Assembly (NCBI RefSeq): GCF_003312915.1
Contig: NZ_CP030261.1
Coordinates: 2,294,001-2,358,000, forward strand
Length of the DNA stretch: 64,000 nt
Source of the DNA: Flavobacterium fluviale
GTDB lineage: Bacteria; Bacteroidota; Bacteroidia; Flavobacteriales; Flavobacteriaceae
Reading direction: 5' to 3'
Shown here: positions 61,428-64,000 of the stretch, piece after piece
Layout: each line of letters begins with the position of its first letter
Position numbering within the stretch: the stretch's first letter is position 1
Made by a program: the position numbers and the translations under genes
The notes under the pieces: generated by a model
Databases searched by the model: none
Told to the model about the DNA's origin: nothing
What the model saw: the letters and a program-made list of their open reading frames with translations, nothing else

Positions 61428-62462
61428 ATGTATAAATTGATAATTCGTCCGATACTTTTCTGGTTTGATCCTGAAGAAGTGCATTACTTTACTTTTTCAT
61501 TTGTTAAATTCATTTCAAAAATCCCAGGAGTTTCGTCAATTATAAGATCAATTTATGAAGTAAAAGATTCTCGATTAGAAAGAGAAGTTTTCGGAATTAA
61601 ATTCAAAAATCCCGTTGGACTTGCAGCAGGATTTGACAAAGATGCAAAGTTGTATAAAGAGCTTTCTGATTTTGGTTTTGGTTTTATTGAAATTGGAACC
61701 GTTACGCCGGTTGGTCAGGAAGGAAATCCAAAAAAACGTTTGTTTCGCTTGAAAGAAGATAAGGCAATTATTAACCGAATGGGGTTTAATAATGGCGGCG
61801 TTTTGGAAGCTGTAGAACGTTTGAAGAAAAATTCTGGTGTTTTGATTGGAGGAAATATTGGAAAAAACAAAGTGACTCCAAACGAAAATGCCGTAGACGA
61901 TTATATCATTTGTTTTGATGCTTTGTTTGATCATGTAGATTATTTTGTAGTGAATGTAAGTTCGCCAAATACACCAAATTTAAGAGCTTTACAAGACAAA
62001 GAACCTTTAACTGCTTTGCTGCAGACTTTGCAAAATAGAAACATTGAAAAGCAGAAAACAAGTACGCAGAAAGTAAAACCAATTTTATTGAAAATTGCTC
62101 CAGATCTTACAGATGAGCAGTTGTTAGATATCATAGATATTGTGAAAACTACACAGATTGCAGGAGTAATTGCAACCAATACTACAATTTCAAGAGATGG
62201 TTTACAATCTGCAAATCAGTCAGAAATGGGAGGTTTGTCTGGAAAACCATTGACAAAACGCTCTACAGAAGTAATTCGTTTTCTTTCTGAAAAAAGCAAT
62301 AAAGCATTCCCAATTATTGGAGTAGGCGGCATTCATTCTGCAGATGATGCGATCGAAAAATTAAATGCAGGAGCAAGTTTAGTGCAATTGTATACAGGTT
62401 TTATTTATGAAGGTCCAGCGCTGATAAAAGCAATCAATAAAAAAGTTTTAGGGCAGTTGTAA
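61428..62462 (+). CDS. pyrD: Dihydroorotate dehydrogenase (quinone), class 2
   Basis: A 344-residue class 2 enzyme that oxidises dihydroorotate to orotate in pyrimidine synthesis, passing electrons to quinone at the inner membrane. The N-terminal hydrophobic helices ([22 protein letters not shown]) form the membrane and quinone part. FMN and substrate motifs are [38 protein letters not shown] with the catalytic Ser, and [11 protein letters not shown]. The end [15 protein letters not shown] binds FMN. A TAAATTTG box lies at 61395-61402. Its 3' end overlaps the convergent DUF3307 gene by 15 bases. Confidence 0.96.
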   Translation: MYKLIIRPILFWFDPEEVHYFTFSFVKFISKIPGVSSIIRSIYEVKDSRLEREVFGIKFKNPVGLAAGFDKDAKLYKELSDFGFGFIEIGTVTPVGQEGNPKKRLFRLKEDKAIINRMGFNNGGVLEAVERLKKNSGVLIGGNIGKNKVTPNENAVDDYIICFDALFDHVDYFVVNVSSPNTPNLRALQDKEPLTALLQTLQNRNIEKQKTSTQKVKPILLKIAPDLTDEQLLDIIDIVKTTQIAGVIATNTTISRDGLQSANQSEMGGLSGKPLTKRSTEVIRFLSEKSNKAFPIIGVGGIHSADDAIEKLNAGASLVQLYTGFIYEGPALIKAINKKVLGQL

Positions 62463-63164
62463 GAGAAGTGCCTGAAGAATTAATCCGGCAATTATTGCGA
62501 TTCCAAAACTAAGTAAGGTGCCAATCATCACGTATTCGGTGAGCTTGCGGTCTTTAGCTTCTTTTAAATCTCCAAATCTAAAGATAGATTTTGCAGCCAA
62601 TAAAAATCCGATAGCTTCAAAATGAGCAGTTAGGATAAAACAAAGTATAAATAAACGTTCTAATATACCAATGTAATTTCCTGCATTGGCAAGAGAATTG
62701 TCTTGATGACTGTTTTGACTTTCTGGACTCCAAATCGAAATAATAGTTTTTATGAAAATAGAAGTCGGTTTGGTTACCAATAAAATTCCGGTGATTAATA
62801 TCCAGAATTCATTATTTTGCCAAAAATAGATTAAGCCTTTATTTTCGTAAAGCATTACAACGGCAATTAAAATAATGATATGTGCAATTTGGTCTGCAAC
62901 AAACCACGTTCGCTTTGTTTTTGCTTTTTGAAAATTGAGTTTAATTAAGTCAATGATACCGTGGGTAACAGCGATTAAAACCGCATAAGGTATAAAACTG
63001 ACTTCTCCAGCCACAATTGCAGCCAAAACTCCGTGAAGTAAAATATGAACATACAAGTAAATACTTTTATGTTTTTTAATTTCTTTATCGGCTACCCAAG
63101 AATTAGGCTGCCAGATAAAATCTCCTAGTAAATGAGCTAAAAGCAGTTTTATAAATAAAATCAT
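62448..63164 (-). CDS. DUF3307 membrane protein
   Basis: A 238-residue integral membrane protein with about seven helices. The N terminus [22 protein letters not shown] and the repeated His/Asp motifs ([33 protein letters not shown]) are the DUF3307 signature. These charged residues within membrane segments suggest metal or ion handling, which is inference. Its start overlaps the stop of the SatD-like gene by 4 bases, giving tight coupling, and the two are probably one operon. Confidence 0.88.
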   Translation of the reverse strand: MILFIKLLLAHLLGDFIWQPNSWVADKEIKKHKSIYLYVHILLHGVLAAIVAGEVSFIPYAVLIAVTHGIIDLIKLNFQKAKTKRTWFVADQIAHIIILIAVVMLYENKGLIYFWQNNEFWILITGILLVTKPTSIFIKTIISIWSPESQNSHQDNSLANAGNYIGILERLFILCFILTAHFEAIGFLLAAKSIFRFGDLKEAKDRKLTEYVMIGTLLSFGIAIIAGLILQALLLQLP

Positions 63165-63775
63165 GAGGCTGTAATTTGTTTTATTTCTTTTCTAAAATAG
63201 CGGTCTAAATTCATAACCAAATCAAACTGAGCGCGTTTTTGTCTTCGGCTTACCGCAGCTTGGTTAATTCCTAGTTTTTGTCCTAATTCTTCTTGAGATA
63301 AAGTAGGATTTTCTATCGCGACGGCCACAAATTCTGCCGATTGTACCAGCCAGCTGTCCATAAAAGTTAAGGCTAACTGCAGCATTAAATTTAGTTTTTC
63401 GTCAAAACCATTATCTCCCGTTCGAAGCGCTAATGTGACTTTCTGTTTTTTTAAAGTCTCAAAAAGTTCTCCAGAATGTATAAAGGCAGAACCATTACTT
63501 TCTGATATTCTTTTGGCATTATGAGTTTTATCTCCAAAACCAATACTCATTCTCGCATCTGATTTTATAGCTCGTAAATGCGCTTTTACCAAAATGGCAG
63601 CTAATAAAGCATCTTCTGGATTTGGAATCTCAATTTGAAATTCATCTCCGCGATAAACCTCCCATTTATTGGGTGTTGATCCAAATGGAGCTAAGATGTT
63701 TTTTAAATCATCTACCCAATGATCTGATTTTTGCTGTCTTGAGCCAATTATATCGCCTGTAATTACGCTAGTCAT
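63161..63775 (-). CDS. SatD-family protein with C-terminal helix-turn-helix
   Basis: About 204 residues from the ATG at 63775 (a TTG two codons earlier is less likely). The N-terminal domain begins MTSVITGDIIGSRQQKSD and contains WEVYRGDEFQIEIP and GFGDKT, as in SatD proteins; it resembles a degenerate nucleotide-cyclase-like fold. The C terminus TLSQEELGQKLGINQAAVSRRQKRAQ is a helix-turn-helix with a sigma-70-region-4-like recognition helix. It is followed by DUF3307 with a 4-base overlap. The 28-bp periodic array just upstream (63809-63910) is a strong candidate for its own operator. Confidence 0.83.
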   Translation of the reverse strand: MTSVITGDIIGSRQQKSDHWVDDLKNILAPFGSTPNKWEVYRGDEFQIEIPNPEDALLAAILVKAHLRAIKSDARMSIGFGDKTHNAKRISESNGSAFIHSGELFETLKKQKVTLALRTGDNGFDEKLNLMLQLALTFMDSWLVQSAEFVAVAIENPTLSQEELGQKLGINQAAVSRRQKRAQFDLVMNLDRYFRKEIKQITAS

Positions 63776-63808
63776 AATCAAATATAATTAAAAAATAATA
63801 AACTTTGT

Positions 63809-63910
63809 ATTACAAATATAAGTAATAAATCTATTTATTACTGTTTTCCGTAATATTTTAAATTATTACGGTTTTAAGTAATAATTATTTCTATTACGAT
63901 ATTAGGTAAT
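63809..63910. promoter_or_regulatory. Four-unit, 28-bp periodic operator array upstream of the SatD-like gene
   Basis: ATTAC-N8-GTAAT occurs at 63809, 63837, 63865 and 63893, exactly 28 bases apart; the eight half-sites are perfect. Spacers differ in sequence, so this is conserved pattern rather than tandem DNA. A minus-strand -7 box, TATATTTG (63813-63820), overlaps unit 1, and the array starts 34 bases before the gene. Cooperative binding by the helix-turn-helix regulator is inferred. Confidence 0.75.
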
Positions 63911-64000
63911 AACTGTATTATCTAAAATTATCTTTTATTTATTTAAAAAAGAAACTAACTTAGCCTTTTACAAATGAGTAAGCTTTGAATAAAGAAATAA

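Noticed and set aside
63809..63910. The 28-bp periodic array as a minimal CRISPR.
   Set aside because: Only 10 of each 28 bases are conserved, the two 5-base half-sites. There is no long direct repeat, no cas gene, and the array sits on a promoter.

Overview
The window reads as a chromosomal segment of a Flavobacterium-like member of the Bacteroidetes. The DNA is AT-rich. Genes are rarely preceded by Shine-Dalgarno sequences, and several promoters fit the Bacteroidetes pattern TTG-N17-23-TANNTTTG. Characteristic families are present: a TonB-dependent receptor paired with a DUF4249 lipoprotein, a long NusB, RlmF, a cyclophilin-FKBP fusion, DUF6515, and many short exported lipoproteins. No rRNA, tRNA, phage, insertion sequence or CRISPR array was found.

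Layout. 1-9.5 kb: the 3' part of a YifB/ComM-like ATPase, an esterase, an ArsR repressor operon with two AHSA1/SRPBCC paralogues, and a run of minus-strand envelope or hypothetical genes. 9.5-19.2 kb: core metabolism, with lysA, gltD-gltB (glutamate synthase) and sucC. 19.4-31.1 kb: a DUF5694 protein, a LytS/LytTR two-component pair, DUF1456, a PLP enzyme plus dipeptide epimerase plus esterase set, uvrB, a ParE-type toxin-antitoxin pair and rlmF. 31.2-40 kb: thiamine pyrophosphokinase, an apparent operon from TonB receptor to DinB, monomeric isocitrate dehydrogenase, and rplS-trmD. 40.3-50 kb: an archaemetzincin-like lipoprotein, a TIM-barrel isomerase, a cupin, an MFS carrier, the dual immunophilin, a small cytochrome c, a GreA/Rnk-like factor, a redoxin, three alpha/beta hydrolases and CsaA. 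50.2-64 kb: a PUR-family protein, an ABC exporter, a Leu/Glu-type dehydrogenase, nusB, yajC, pepT, a formylglycine-generating enzyme with DUF6515 and porin neighbours, pyrD, and DUF3307 with a SatD-like regulator.

Most genes are conserved housekeeping or envelope genes. The least explained content lies between genes. The clearest is a four-unit array upstream of the SatD-like gene, ATTAC-N8-GTAAT repeated at an exact 28-bp period. An ArsR promoter has one palindrome exactly filling its spacer and a second over its start region. The lysA-gltD gap holds three inverted-repeat pairs nested inside one another. Two distant copies of a structured element show a compensatory base change. Several families of palindromes built from a doubled short word recur in gaps, often between convergent genes, where they probably end transcripts.

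All functional calls come from reading sequence and motifs. No database search was run.
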